From: Benincasa hispida
Taxonomy: Eukaryota > Streptophyta > Magnoliopsida > Cucurbitales > Cucurbitaceae
NCBI RefSeq assembly: GCF_009727055.1
Contig: NC_052349.1
Span: 32,135,997-32,199,996 of the forward strand
Length of the DNA: 64,000 nt
Direction: 5' to 3'
Shown here: piece after piece, positions 37,719 through 49,617 of the stretch
How positions within the stretch are numbered: the stretch's first letter is position 1
Layout of the letters: each line of letters starts with the position of its first letter
Program-made: the position numbers and the translations under genes
The notes under the pieces: generated by a model
What the model was told of the DNA's origin: nothing
The model's input: the letters and a program-made list of their open reading frames with translations, nothing else
Databases searched by the model: none

Positions 37719-37859
37719 GGCTTTAATATTGCATTGATCTCTCACTTGTCCTAAAGCTAGTGGGGTGTACAAGATAATCATATTACAAGTACACAAAACA
37801 ATAAACTAGGGCATAAACGCCGAGTACAAGATCTCCAACTTACCCTAGTCCAGCCATGG

Positions 37860-38290
37860 TCTATCCCATAAACCCATACTTTACAGGTGACCCTCAAACA
37901 CTGTAGTCATGAGGTCTTTCGTAAACGGATCAATACGTTGTGCTCCGAAGCTATCTTCATGATAATCACGTCCCCTCGATGCACAATCTCTCGTATGAGA
38001 TGATATTTTCGGTCTATATATTTGTCGCGCTTATGACTTCGAGGCTCATTGGAATTTGCCACAACACGACTATTATCACAATAAAGGATGATCAGTCTAG
38101 ACATGTCTGGAACAACTTCCAGATCAGTCAGAAACTTCCTTAGCCAAATGACCTTCTTAGCAGCTTTACAAGCCGCTACACACTCGGCTTCCATGGTGGA
38201 ATCCGCGATGCACCCCTGCTTGGTATTTCGCCATACTACAACCCCTCCGTTAAGAGTAAACACTGATCTTGAAGTAGATTTCTAAGAATC
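37860..38290 (-). pseudogene. Inner copia RNase H
   Basis: The minus-strand frame reads VVWRNTKQGCIADSTMEAEC, then KKVIWLRKFLTDLEVVP, ILYCDNSRVVANSNEP and KYIDRKYHLIREIVHRG. These are the copia RNase H motifs, including the E in MEAE and the D in YCDNS. It is open for 118 codons (37907-38263), so this domain is among the best kept, though the flanking frame is broken. It terminates near 37860 before the purine tract. Confidence 0.85.
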
Positions 38291-39330
38291 CTTATTAGTC
38301 TTAAAATTAGAGTTCTTGTATCCTATAAGGATCAAATCCTTAGAACCATACACAAGCATGTAGTCCCTCGTTCTCCGAATATACTTGAGGATGTTATTAA
38401 CGGCTATCCAGTGACTTTATCCTGGATTAGACTGATGTCTACTGATTATCCCCACTGTGTAGCAAATGTCAGGTCCAGTATATAACATCGCATACATCAA
38501 ATTGCCTACCGCAGATGCATAGGGAACTCGTCTTATTTTCTCAACTTCTTGAGGTTTCTTAGGACACTATTCCTTAGACAATGTAACTCATGCTTGAAGG
38601 CTATAGGCCCCTATTGGAGTTCTGCATCAAGTACTTGATCAACATCTTGTCAATGTACGATGCCTAAAACAGTGCTAGCATTTTTCTCTTTCAATCCCAA
38701 AAGATCTGAATCTTAAGAACAAACTGAGCCTCTCCCAAATCTTTCATTTGGAATTGGGTCGCTAGCTAGTTTTTAACTGAAGTCAGTAAGCCTACGTCGT
38801 TCCCAATTAGTAGGATATCGTCTATATATAACACTAGGAAAACTACTGAATTGTTGATGATTTTCTCGTAGATACAAAGCTCATCAACGTTTTGGTCAAA
38901 GCCATAAGATTTGATCGCAGTATCAAACCTTATGTTCCAAGATCGAGATGCCTGTTTCAGTCCATAAATGAACCGATTCAGCTTATAAACCTTTTGCTCT
39001 TGACCTTGGGATATAAATCCCTCAGGTTGCACCATATAAATGGTCGCCTCAATATTTCCATTAAGAAAAGCAGTCTTGATATCTATTTGCCATATCTCAT
39101 AGTCATAAGGATGAAAATAGACTTCAGCATGGCAACAGGCAAGAAAGTTTTCTCATAGTCGACTCCCTTTACCTGGGTATAATACTTTGCACCTTCCCAT
39201 CAACACCCTTTTTCCTCTTGTAGATCCATTTACAACCTATAGGTTTAACCCCATCAGGTTGATCTACAAGATCCCAAAATGAGATGAAGTACATAGATTC
39301 CATCTTGAGATCCATAGCTTTGGCCTATTC
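38291..39330 (-). pseudogene. Inner copia reverse transcriptase
   Basis: The longest open part (38766-39035) encodes MVQPEGFISQGQEQKVYKLN, FIYGLKQASRSWNIRFD and the intact active-site box LYIDDILLIGND. Upstream parts (39040-39330) hold KWIYKRKK-type and AKGF-type sequence, broken by frameshifts and a lost stretch near 39170. Downstream (38291-38760) it is interrupted by stops. Related to RT at 33940-34850 and 7319-7663. Confidence 0.85.
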
Positions 39331-40581
39331 ATCTCTGTCAACATCCTTCATTGCCTTCTTGTAAGACAATGGATCCTTAACCTCGCCATCAGCTACCATA
39401 GCTAGGATTTCAGTTAAACCCATATAACGAATAGGTGGGTTTGCAACCCTCCCACTACGTTGAGGTTCCCTCAACACTTGAGGTTGATTTGACCTACTAG
39501 ATGAACCCACATCAATAACTCTTATTAAGGTAGCAGGCTCTTCAATAACTCTTGTTGAAGGCTCAGTAGTTTTTTTGGAAAGCTCATTCAACAAGATTTT
39601 ACTTCTAGGACTATGCTCCCTTATATGATCCTCCTCAAGAAAAGTAGCATTTGTGGATACAAACACTTTGTTTTCCTTAGGATCATAAAAGTAACCCCCT
39701 CGTGTCCCTTTAGGATAGCCTACAAATAGGCACAACCTCAAACTTGGTTTCAATTTCTTAGGATTAGCCACAAGCACATGTGAGGAATCGCAACTCATCA
39801 TCGACCAAACCATGTCCATCAAGGTTCTATTTCTCCTCTCCGATACACCATTCTGTTGAGGTGTACCAGGTGCTGAGAGTTGGGAAACGATTCCATGTTC
39901 TATCAAATAGTTCTAGAACTCAAAATCCAAAAACTCTCTACCTTGATCAGATCGAAGCGTTTTAATCGTTTTACTTAATGCGTTCTCAACTTCAGCCTTG
40001 AACTCTTTGAACTTTTCAAAGGATTCAGACTTATGTTGCATTAAATAAACGTACCCATACCTTGAATAATCATTAGTAAAAGTGATAAAATATTCATAGC
40101 TTCCCTTAGCTCGCACATTCATTAGACCACAAAGATCTGAATGCACTAACAGTAGAGGCTCTTTGGCCCTATAACCTTTTCCAGTAAAAGGCCTTTTAGT
40201 TATTTTGCCTTCAAGGCATGACTTGCACACAGGTAAAGAATTTTCTTCTAACTCGTTTATAAATTCATTCTTCACCAACCTCTCAATCCTATTGAAATTA
40301 ATGTGTCATAAACATAGGTGCTAAAGTTGGGCATTTTCTTTAGGAGAAACTTTAAGTCATTTGTTTTGAGTTACGACAATCTTAAAAATCTCTATGTTAT
40401 GGAGGGAATTTGTTTCTAACGGCCTTAACACATACAAATTGTTTTCCAGTTGAGCCGAACATATATCAACACCATTTTTCATAATAAACACTTTATTAAC
40501 TGAAAAATTCAGTGTATAATTACATTCAAGCAACGAGTTTACAGAAATTAAGTTCCTCTTTAACTCAGGAACTACATACAC
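39325..40581 (-). pseudogene. Inner copia pre-integrase and integrase
   Basis: Right to left: 40357-40581 is the pre-integrase region (VPELKRNLISVNSLL). At 40280-40330 is the zinc-finger start, and 39913-40278 encodes VKNEFINELEENSLPVCKSC, LVHSDLCGLMNVRAKGS, NDYSRYGYVYLMQHKSE and LRSDQGREF. 39325-39906 encodes LSAPGTPQQNGVSERRNRTL and the C-terminal domain with FVGYPKGTRGGYFYDP. A stop separates the two integrase parts. A deletion of several dozen codons lies between RNRTLMDMVWSMMS and SSHVLVANPKK, leaving the frame open. The linker then continues to the start of RT. Confidence 0.85.
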
Positions 40582-40599
40582 ATCATTCAGGTTGTTAAG

Positions 40600-41876
40600 C
40601 TAGACATTCACAAGGTATTTATAACTTTTATAAATAAACCTAAATGTCATGCTTCATGTAGCGTTCATTCATTACTTATATATAACTTTTATATAACAAG
40701 TATGAACTAAGCATACAAGCTAACATACATCCTTATATTATAACATTTATAATAAAGATGATGCATGAGCATGCTTTAATGTAATTTAATCGTGAAAAAT
40801 ACTATATTGTAACACTTATAATATAAAGATGATGCATGAAAAAATGCATAACCTATGATGGATTTTAAAACTATATGACATACATTATGGCATATAATAT
40901 TAACATACATCACATGTACATTAAATAAAAAATTGATGTACTGGGATAATATGCCTCAAAACCGAAAATAAAAGCTAACTATTACAAAAGAAATGAGTCA
41001 ACCGGTTCAAACAGGCGAACTGGGTCTTGAACTGCCCGCTCGAAGCCTCGTCACTTGATCTGTAGCAACTCATTCAGGTTGTCGAGTAACACACATCAAA
41101 TATAAACGATCGTGCAGCGATGATCGCGTGGCTAAGGACTATGTGATGAGCATGAAAGTCCACGCGATCGTATAGCACACATCGAGTAACGCATGTCATG
41201 TGATCATGCAGCCAACGACTATGTGATAAGCATGATTGTCTACACGATCGAGTGGAAAACATCAAGTATCGTATACCAAGTGACCGTGTAGCTAGTGACA
41301 ATGTGATGAGCATGATAGCCTACACGATCATTTAGCGTGTATGTCATGAATTGAGTATCATATACTTTGCGATCGTTTACCTCGAGCATCTATGCGATCG
41401 AGTAGCCAACACAACACGATCGAGTAAATTCTTTACTCGATCGCTAACATTAGTTATGCGATCATTTAGCAAAAACTACACGATTAAGTAGAACATTTCT
41501 ACACAATGCATAGCCAAATCTAAACGATCGTTAGGTTGAACTATACGACAGGACCATCGATTCATCTTCTCCCTTGAAGCGAACAACAACTCCTTGTGTC
41601 TGAAGCTTCATCATGAACGACTCAAAAACAAAAAAAAAAAATAATAATAAATACAGACTTGATTGCAAGTTAATATGCCCAAAAACGTAGGGCCCTTACA
41701 AATTAACTTTTGTAAAAGGAAAGAAAGCTTAAAACAGAGACAATTATCCCGTAAACATCCATCAACAACATCCACAGACACACTTAACACTTAAACGTAT
41801 TGCAGAATACTTAAAACTCACCAAAACTGTAAACAACATTCAATACAGCAACGGAATTTGGAAATCAAAACAACCT
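40600..41876 (-). other. Leader of the inner copia element, gag missing
   Basis: Non-coding. It joins the pre-integrase region directly, so gag and protease are gone. It includes GATGATGCATGA-type repeats (40660-40870) shared with 300-620. At 41090-41560 there is a patch of repeats with CGATCG cores ('tacacgatcgagtag', 'tgtgatgagcatgatagcc') and a ~79 bp tandem period in its left part (41140, 41219, 41300). Confidence 0.65.
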
Positions 41877-41891
41877 GACTCTAATACTAAT
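41877..41891 (-). other. Primer-binding site of the inner copia element
   Basis: The minus strand reads AATTAGTATTAGAGTCAGG, close to TTGGTATCAGAGT with a few changes. It abuts the 5' LTR at 41892. Confidence 0.7.
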
Positions 41892-43923
41892 TGAAGGAAC
41901 TCTAATTAGAGAGAACCTATGAGCGGAAGCGGATTGTCCAAACTCCATTGTGAAAGAACATATACATTCACAGTTATACTAAATAGATTGTGCATTAATC
42001 AATAAATTACAGCATGCTTCTTGAAATAAATATAAAGAATCAAGAAAACAATATCTTTGAATAACTTTTCTTCAAGTGTTTCCCTCGATCAAAATCGAAT
42101 GCGACGGGCAACTTGAAGTCCCTCGAACACCAGCAAGTATCAACTCGATCCTCGAACAGATCCGGACACTACCACTAGATTACCTTGGTATTCTCGATGT
42201 GATAATCTAGGAATGGTGGGCTCTAACTTATTTTGGTTTGAGGGAAGGATTGGAGTAGACGATCGAGTAAGTGATGACACAGTCGTGTAGTAGATGAAGT
42301 CTATCGTATAGACTCAATGCTCAATCGTTTAGATATCAAGGCTATCGTGTAGTCTCTGAAGCTATCGTATAGTAACTCGATAGTGTCTCTGATAACTCGT
42401 GGGAACAATAGAAAGCTGTTTTCATTTTATCCCTCAATTGCCATAAAACCGTGTAACCACCCACTAAGGTTGGTTATTGAGAAAAAGAAATTTAATTATC
42501 ATATAATTAATAAATTATAAATAAATACAATAACTAACTTATCATATTATATTTATAACATATAGTTTTAATATTGCATCATATACAACATATAAACTAT
42601 AGTTCTTTTTCTATTTTATGGCATTTAATATAAATCATATTTATATTAAATTTAATAACTGTGAATCTTATTCATAGAATATTTGAATTATATTCAAATA
42701 CTAGTTCCTCCAATCAAACAATAATGTATCAAATACATTATATCAATAGTATCATATATAATTTAATTAATTTAATTATATCATATATAATCAAATTCCC
42801 TCTTGTTAATTTGAACATTTCAAACTAACCCAAAAATTGATTCTCAACTTGAGTCCATTGAGCTACCAAGGGGACCTTATGGACCTGTAGCTTGAAGCTC
42901 CAACAGTACGTGAATAACTGACTAAACTCTTTAATCACATTATCTTCCATCCATTAACTGTCAGACGCTCCACTAAAGATCGACAGCTGCACTCTTCGCA
43001 CTACAAATATATTTATGTATCCATTAGATATAACCAATTAACAGTACGATCACCCTTCACAAATCACTCGTAAATACAACTGGGCCAAATTATCGTTTTG
43101 CCCCTATAGTTACATCTAACTCCTTAAGTACCACTGATTCCTCTAATGAACAATAAATCATAATCCTACTATGACTAAACCCTCTTGGGCCAAGAGAGAA
43201 TATGGTGCCACATTGTTCAAACCCCGGAATCAACTCTTAAGGGAGCAATTTATCTACTTACCCCTGCTTCGGGGAAGGAGTGAATTCCATCTTGTGTAGC
43301 TGAGTTCCCAACTTCCCAATCAGACGAATCCCCAAAATGATAGGCTTATTGAGTCGACGATCTGACCACTCTCACTCATGCAAATCAAAAGACCTCCCAC
43401 ATAGGCAGGAGTTCACAACTCACTCAGGATTAAGATGATGTTACCTATGGTCATCCGAGTGAAATGAAAGTCTCAATTATGAATGGTGTTATATAACAAG
43501 ACTAAACATTTCGTGGTCTGGTCTTATACAAAATCCTTTATATAGAATATCCCCGCTCATATGTCTAATACATGAATGATCAAGATCAGATCATTTGTAG
43601 TAGTTTACAACATTTGTATCACTTACAAAGAGGGCCATACTCAGTGTCACCAGGACAAGGTATCCCTCCTTATTCATATACTACAAACCATTTAGGTTAT
43701 CATTTAAAACACGATCCACTTGTATGTCTCCACAGACATGTTTATGTTACAACGATAACCATGGATCTTAGTTTATTGGTTTGTGGTTAATGCAATTAAA
43801 ATATCAAATATTTCATAGACTGAAGTGAATAAAATATTATATATTATAAATCACAAAATGTTTGTTCATACAAGTGTTTACAAACTATAGGACCCTACGA
43901 GATTTAGGGCATCAACCCAAACA
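41892..43923 (-). repeat. 5' LTR of the inner copia element
   Basis: 2032 bases, TG...CA ends (TGTTTGGGTTGATGCCC at 43923 on the minus strand; TGAAGGAACTC at 41892 on the plus strand). It is related to the LTR at 1327-2943. CGATCG-like repeats occur again at about 42250-42390. Confidence 0.85.
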
Positions 43924-45388
43924 AACTCGATTTCAATCTTGAACTAACTATGAACTTCTGTTTATTCGGGATCACCTTTTACTTTGCAGTAGTGAGAGTA
44001 ACTCAATATCGCCACTCAATAGGCCTCCCATTTTAAGGGTAAGACCGAGTAGATAGCTGAGGATATAGTCCTGCAAAATCAAATTCACTCCTACCTATTT
44101 CAGAGTTAGCAAATAGTTTGTTCCCTTAAGTATTGACTCCTAGTCTTGAACAAGGGGCCCGCCCTCTCTATGACTGAGAGGGACCCGATTCATTGGTAGA
44201 ATCATAAACCAATTATTCATTAGTGGATTAGTGGATATTTAAGAAGCAAGATGTATTACAGGGGTAAAACGATAAATTTGGCCCACCTATGAATACGAAC
44301 AACCTGTGAGGGATTGACTACCGATCATGGTTAAATCAAATGGACAGAAATATATCTACAGTGAGGAGAGTGCAGCTACTGAGCTTTAGTGGAGTAACTC
44401 GGTAGTTAACGAATGTTGGTTAATTCGATTAAAAGAGTTTAGGCAATTAATCTCGGATCGTTGGAGCTCATGATCTGTAGGTTCATTAGGTCTCTTTATC
44501 AGTTCATAAATAGACTAAACCTTAGAATAGTGTGATGAGAGATTTTGAAACATTCAAATTCGATTTAAGGGAATTATTAATTATATGTGATATAATTAAA
44601 TGTTTAACTATCGAATTAAACGAAATTAGAGAGTTGAAAAATATTTTAATATTTTACATGAATAGAGATTCATGTTTGGAATAATTGTAGTATTAATTTA
44701 ATATTTAATATTTAATTAATTATTTAATTAGTTATTTAGAATTAATTTTATTTAAAATTATGTAAAATTTTATTTAATATTAATGAAAAGAATTAATATT
44801 TTATAAAATTAAAATTCATTTTAAAATTTGAATTTTTGGAAATTCAAGTTAATTTGATTTTTGAGAAAAATCATTTTTTTAAAATGAAAAAAAGGGTGAG
44901 TGGGTTTTTCCCATTTCTCCCACTATGTGTAACACTCATTTCCCACTCAAATTAAAGGAGGTTTTAGTGTCAAATTGCTGTGCAATTATGTTACATGATG
45001 TTTCTTTATAAAATCAAATGTTGAATGGACTGAAGAATTTCATGAATCTGGCCAATTTGAAGGAGAATTAGAAGAAAATTAGTTTTTCTACAAAATTCCA
45101 TCACAAAACTGATATACTCTCCAAATTTCCTAAATCCAACCTCATTTTGGATTCCATCATCTAATGTAAGGCCAGAAAATAGTAGGGAAGACACTTGTGG
45201 TGGTCTACAAGGAATAGGTGAGGTGATTTCAGCTGGAGACTACATCAACTGCAGAGATTCTTCAAAGGTTGTATAGCTAAACTCTATTTATGTTTTTCCT
45301 TGTACATGCATGTTTAATCACTAAAATTGATGTAATTAGAGTGTTTAACATTCTAATTGTTTCCACATGTTGATTGTCAACACCATCA
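43924..45388 (+). repeat. 3' LTR of the outer copia element, right part
   Basis: Continues the LTR interrupted at 36295 ('aactcgatttcaatcttgaactaactatgaac') to its end at CCATCA. It is followed by the CATAC target duplication at 45389-45393. Confidence 0.9.
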
Positions 45389-45393
45389 CATAC

Positions 45394-45989
45394 ATGAATG
45401 GATCTATCGGTTCGATGTGTAACCACCTCTATCCGAACAAGTATGTCCCATCAAAATCAATTGCACCTATTGGAATTAAAAAATACTTACATTCGAACAA
45501 TCGCGTCCTATCAAAGAAGTGCAAAATAGTTTAAAAGCCACGTATATTCAAATAGTCGCGTCTCATCAACAAAGGGTGAAAATAGATAATTAATAATATC
45601 ACGGGGGCAAAAAAAGAAAGAAAAGATTCTCCTCTTGTGGCCCTTTTATATATAGTATAGATTAACATAGGTCTTTTATATATTAAAAAAAATTACACAT
45701 CATCATCGGCGTGTAACATTTTCTCCCACTTCATACAACTATTCATCCCATTTTAACAATCCACAACATGTTTTCATTTGTTTTTCTAAAGACAAGGGTA
45801 GGTTTGAACCGTTCTCGAAAGTTTATTGACATTTTTTTTATAGGGAAATTATAACAGGTGGCAAAATAAACTAGTAAAATTACAAGCATGACTTTGAACT
45901 TTTTGATTCTGCATATATAGCAAAATAATCAAATTCTATATTTTGGTTCATATGTATTCCAATTTTACTCTTTTTTCAATACCCTTCTA

Positions 45990-46034
<45 letters not shown>

Positions 46035-46130
46035 GTGTTTCTGACTGATTTTTCTCTCACATTTTCTCCTCTAAATTTTGTTTAAAGACAGAGAAAGAGA
46101 TGAAGAGAGATTAGTGAGAGAAGTTCTTTA

Positions 46131-46161
<31 letters not shown>

Positions 46162-46734
46162 TTGACGTTGGTTTATAATTTACTTCCAAGTTGTTCTCGT
46201 TCTTTTCTTTTTTTTTTTTTTTTTAATAATTATTTTAAATAGCATTGTGTGGCTTGAAATATGTGTACATACCGATGACACCATTTTAGGTATATCAGTT
46301 AGTTGATATATCTCAAAATCAAATTTTGATTCTTTTCTCATGTATGTATTTTCAAATTTTGAATCTTATTTCTTCTCTCTCGATCACCATTGTCTTCTCT
46401 CTTTAACATAATCATGCAATTTTATTTGCCTGCTAATTTTTTATCTTCACCATATATTGTATTTTATTTTTGTTCAATTTCTTTTATATTTTATATTTGT
46501 TTTTGTTCGATTATTTGAAATCTTTGTGTTTCTTTTTAACTTTTTTCTCTAGTTTAGGTTTTGATGAATCGTACTATTTTTATGCTCAAGTTTTAATGAT
46601 ATATCAAATGTATAATTAATATACCAATTTTAAATTTAAATAAAGTTTTAATCATTTTGTTTACTTTAAATTTGATGTATCAACAGTTCCAAGTGTATCA
46701 ACAATATATCTAATAACAATCAATATTCACTCAG
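45394..46734. other. Intergenic region with TTA microsatellites
   Basis: No gene seen. There are two (TTA)n microsatellites, at about 45985-46033 and 46131-46161, flanking a stretch with 'gagagagatgaagagagatt'. At 45430-45590 are repeated 'tcgaacaatcgcgtcc.atcaaa' phrases of unknown origin. Confidence 0.45.
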
Positions 46735-48420
46735 TAACTTATTTTGAAGTTACTAACACTTGGTAAATCTTGTAAGTGTAACCCTCTATTTTCAGACCTC
46801 AGAGGTCGGCCCAACGATGCTATCGAATTGGAAGTCAAGGTTGGAAATAGACCTAAGAGATCTTATCCATTTCTAGAGTTTGAGTTGTTCTGAATCCCAT
46901 GTTACAACCCTCCGAGGGGATAGCCGCCATAAAACGACAAGCAAGTGCAACATAGGAATCTCACAATCTAAACTAATGGAAGAGATTGTAGGATACGTTG
47001 ATACACATCTTTCACCCACTCACTATGAACTACCCCTATTCACCTTGCTATTGACCCATGCAAACACTTCCAAATGGAGTTCACTCCCAGGGTAACACGA
47101 AGCCGAACATGAATCTCACTATGTGAACTCTTATGAACGTGAGAACTAAGAACAACATATCGTATATGTTATTAATCTCCCACTAAAGTGTTCTATTTGT
47201 TTTGGGTAAATATTTACTTAGGCATATTCCAGCTAATAAAACAACCTAAGTCTAGGTGATTTTCCAAGTATAATGTTTATATTTTGATTTAACCTACGAT
47301 GTCTAGGTGATAAACCAATTTTAAAATCTCACATCACTCACGCATGCTCATAAAATCGGGTTAAACGATAATTAAACGTGTAATTATATCATATATAATT
47401 ATTGATTTCCTTAATTCGAGTTTGAACATTTCAAATTCTTTCATCACGCTTTTTTAAGGTTTAGCCCGCTAGTATGGGGACCTAATGGACCTACAGATCA
47501 TGGCTCCAACGATTCGAGATTAATTGACTAAACTCTTTGAACCGAATTAATCAACATTCATTAACTACCGGGTCACTTCATTAAAGCTCAGTAGTTGCAC
47601 TCAATTAACTGTATATATATTTCTGTCCACTTGATATAGCCATAGTCAGTAAGTCAACCCTTTACAATTGTTCGTAACAACGGTAGGGTCAAAAGTTGTT
47701 TTACCCCTGAGATTACATCTTGTTCCTAAAGTCCCACCAAGCCCCTCTTGGGCCAATGAGAGGGTGAGACCCCTTGTTCAAGACTCAAAGTTAGTACTTA
47801 AGGGAACACCTTGTTCACTCCTAAAAGCGGGTAGGAGTGAATTTCGTCTTGCACCCTATGTCCCAACTATCTACCCGATCTTACCCCTAAAATAGGAGGC
47901 TTATGGAGCCGGCGTTGTTAGGTCAACCCTCTCCCATGCAAATCTAAGGATAATCCTTAATAAACAAGAGTTTATAATTAGCTCAGGATTAAGGTCAAGT
48001 TACCTAGGTTATCACTTTGAAATAGTCAGTCTTATTCAGTAAACAACGTTATAAAATAGGGTGACTTATTTCTTGGTTTGATCTTATACAAACTTTTTGC
48101 ATAGGACGCCTCCACTCGCATGTCTCCACATGAATGATTCAACATCACATTGTTTGTACTTAAATATAAAATGAGTCACATCCGATAGAGTTTCACGAAT
48201 AAGGTACCCAACCTTATCCATATATTATAGACCGTTTTGGTTATCTACTCGAACTTGATCCACTCTAGTCATGGATCTTAGTTTATTGGATTTAGTTTTT
48301 ACAACTGCAATTTATATATTCAATAATAGTTTTATTGAATAAACCTCAATAACTTCTTTATTGCAAATAGAATATGTTTAATTTTACAAATTGTGAGTTT
48401 TAGGACATACAACCCAATAA
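46735..48420 (-). mobile_element. Copia fragment: LTR part plus leader (minus strand)
   Basis: 46735-47360 is the inverted equivalent of the outer element's leader at about 31050-31830 ('cagacctcagaggtcggccc', 'tagacctaagagatcttatccat'). 47365-48420 is an LTR of the same family, starting TATTGGGTTGTATGTCC on the minus strand. The 3' part of the LTR and the primer-binding site are deleted at the join near 47362. It has no coding part. Confidence 0.75.
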
Positions 48421-49302
48421 CGATTTCATATCTGTTTTGATTTGATTTAACCACTATTCGAAAATATTCATAGTTAATCAATCTTTAATTTGTTTATCAC
48501 CATATTTATATTAATTTATAATATATCTTTAGCTTTTACATTATTTTATTCATTTTTTTATTATTTTAAATTTGGATCAATTTTTTTTGTCATGATTAGG
48601 GTTTTACTTAATATTTTATACATATTATCATCTAACAAACTGTATACTTCATTTAAATTTTATTATTTTTTGTATTTTTTCAATCACCTTTTATTCATTA
48701 TCATCTTATTATATTATTATACCATTAATTTTTCTTTTTGACAAACAAATAATATTCATTTTACAATCTTGTTGTATTTGTTATGCCTCTACAACGAGTT
48801 AGGCTTATTTCATAGGTATAGTGGTTAATAGAGTTATAAATACAGTGTAATTGAAGCTTAAATAAAAATAGAATTATGAATACAGTGTAATTATAAATAA
48901 ACAAACTCTCTTCTTGGTTTTTCTCACCCGAATTAATTTGAATTTTTATTTTATTATCAAATTAGATTTTATCTAACTACTTATCGAATTAATCACAATA
49001 AACAAAAACTTCCTGATTTTTCTCCAATTTATATTTAAATATATCTTTTACTATCAAATTTTATTTTGTTTAACTAATTTTCGATTTGTTTAAATGTTTG
49101 TTACAAATTCAATTGTATCTAAATATTTTTTTCATTATTTTATACATATTTTTATCAAAATAATTTGAATTTTTTTTTCATATTTTCGATGTTTTCAATT
49201 TTTCATATAGAAACAGCTTGTTATACTTAAAATGAAACATATAAATGGAAATTAAACTTTAAATGTTTGAAACATGTGTGTGTATATGTGTATATATATA
49301 TG

Positions 49303-49340
49303 CTGTCTCTTATACACATCTAGATGTGTATAAGAGACAG
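49303..49340. other. Tn5 mosaic-end dimer (Nextera-type adapter artefact)
   Basis: The sequence is CTGTCTCTTATACACATCT followed immediately by AGATGTGTATAAGAGACAG: two complete 19-base Tn5 mosaic ends head to head. With the flanking TG and CA the palindrome spans 42 bases (49301-49342). This sequence is used in tagmentation library kits and is not expected in a plant chromosome. Confidence 0.95.
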
Positions 49341-49617
49341 CACATACATAGTTTAATGATGAAATCATCATCATCGTCGTCATCGTCATCATTATTATTA
49401 TTAAAATAAGATAACCAAAAACCTTAAATCTCATCATCTTCATCTTCTTCAATTGGCCATTCTCAAAATCTCTTTTTCTTCTTCTCAATCTCTTGCCTAT
49501 GATTGTTGGTTCAACATCCTTTCTTGAATTCCATTGTCTTGGCTAGCTTTCGACGACCAACCTCGCCCGGTCACCGACCTTTTTCGCTTGCACACATGTT
49601 TCCAACTTTTGTTTATA

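Larger units (their letters stand above)
36296..43923 (-). mobile_element. Nested copia element (inner), minus strand, with a rearranged left end
   Basis: Inserted in the outer element's 3' LTR. AACTC is present on both sides (36291-36295, 43924-43928), and the outer LTR rejoins perfectly across it. On the minus strand: 5' LTR 41892-43923, primer-binding site 41877-41891, leader with tandem repeats, no gag, then pre-integrase, integrase, RT and RNase H (40600 to 37850). At the left end the normal 3' LTR is replaced by a palindromic arrangement: the 95-base internal tail occurs at 37737-37831 (minus) and again at 36296-36390 (plus), with an LTR piece in plus orientation between them. The element is dead and lacks gag and protease. 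Confidence 0.85.
28332..45388 (+). mobile_element. Large Ty1/copia retrotransposon (outer element), interrupted by a nested element
   Basis: A complete, old copia insertion. Order: 5' LTR (28332-30184), primer-binding site, long leader, broken gag-pol (32080-35340), purine tract (35471-35488), a partial extra LTR head, and a 3' LTR (35832-45388) split by the inner element at 36296-43923. It is flanked by a 5 bp target duplication CATAC (28327-28331 and 45389-45393), the size usual for copia. Without the inner element it would be about 9.4 kb. Numerous stops and frameshifts show it is inactive. Its LTR begins TCTTGG in the 5' copy (TG changed to TC) and ends CCATCA in both copies. Confidence 0.9.

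Noticed and set aside
48490..48741. Open frame of 83 codons, very hydrophobic
   Set aside because: AT-rich (Phe/Ile/Tyr/Leu) reading of the duplicated block; the equivalent in the copy at 10440-10690 is not preserved as a frame.
49252..49488. Open frame of 78 codons spanning the mosaic-end dimer
   Set aside because: Part of it is translated adapter sequence, and the rest is a microsatellite read as Met/Ile runs.
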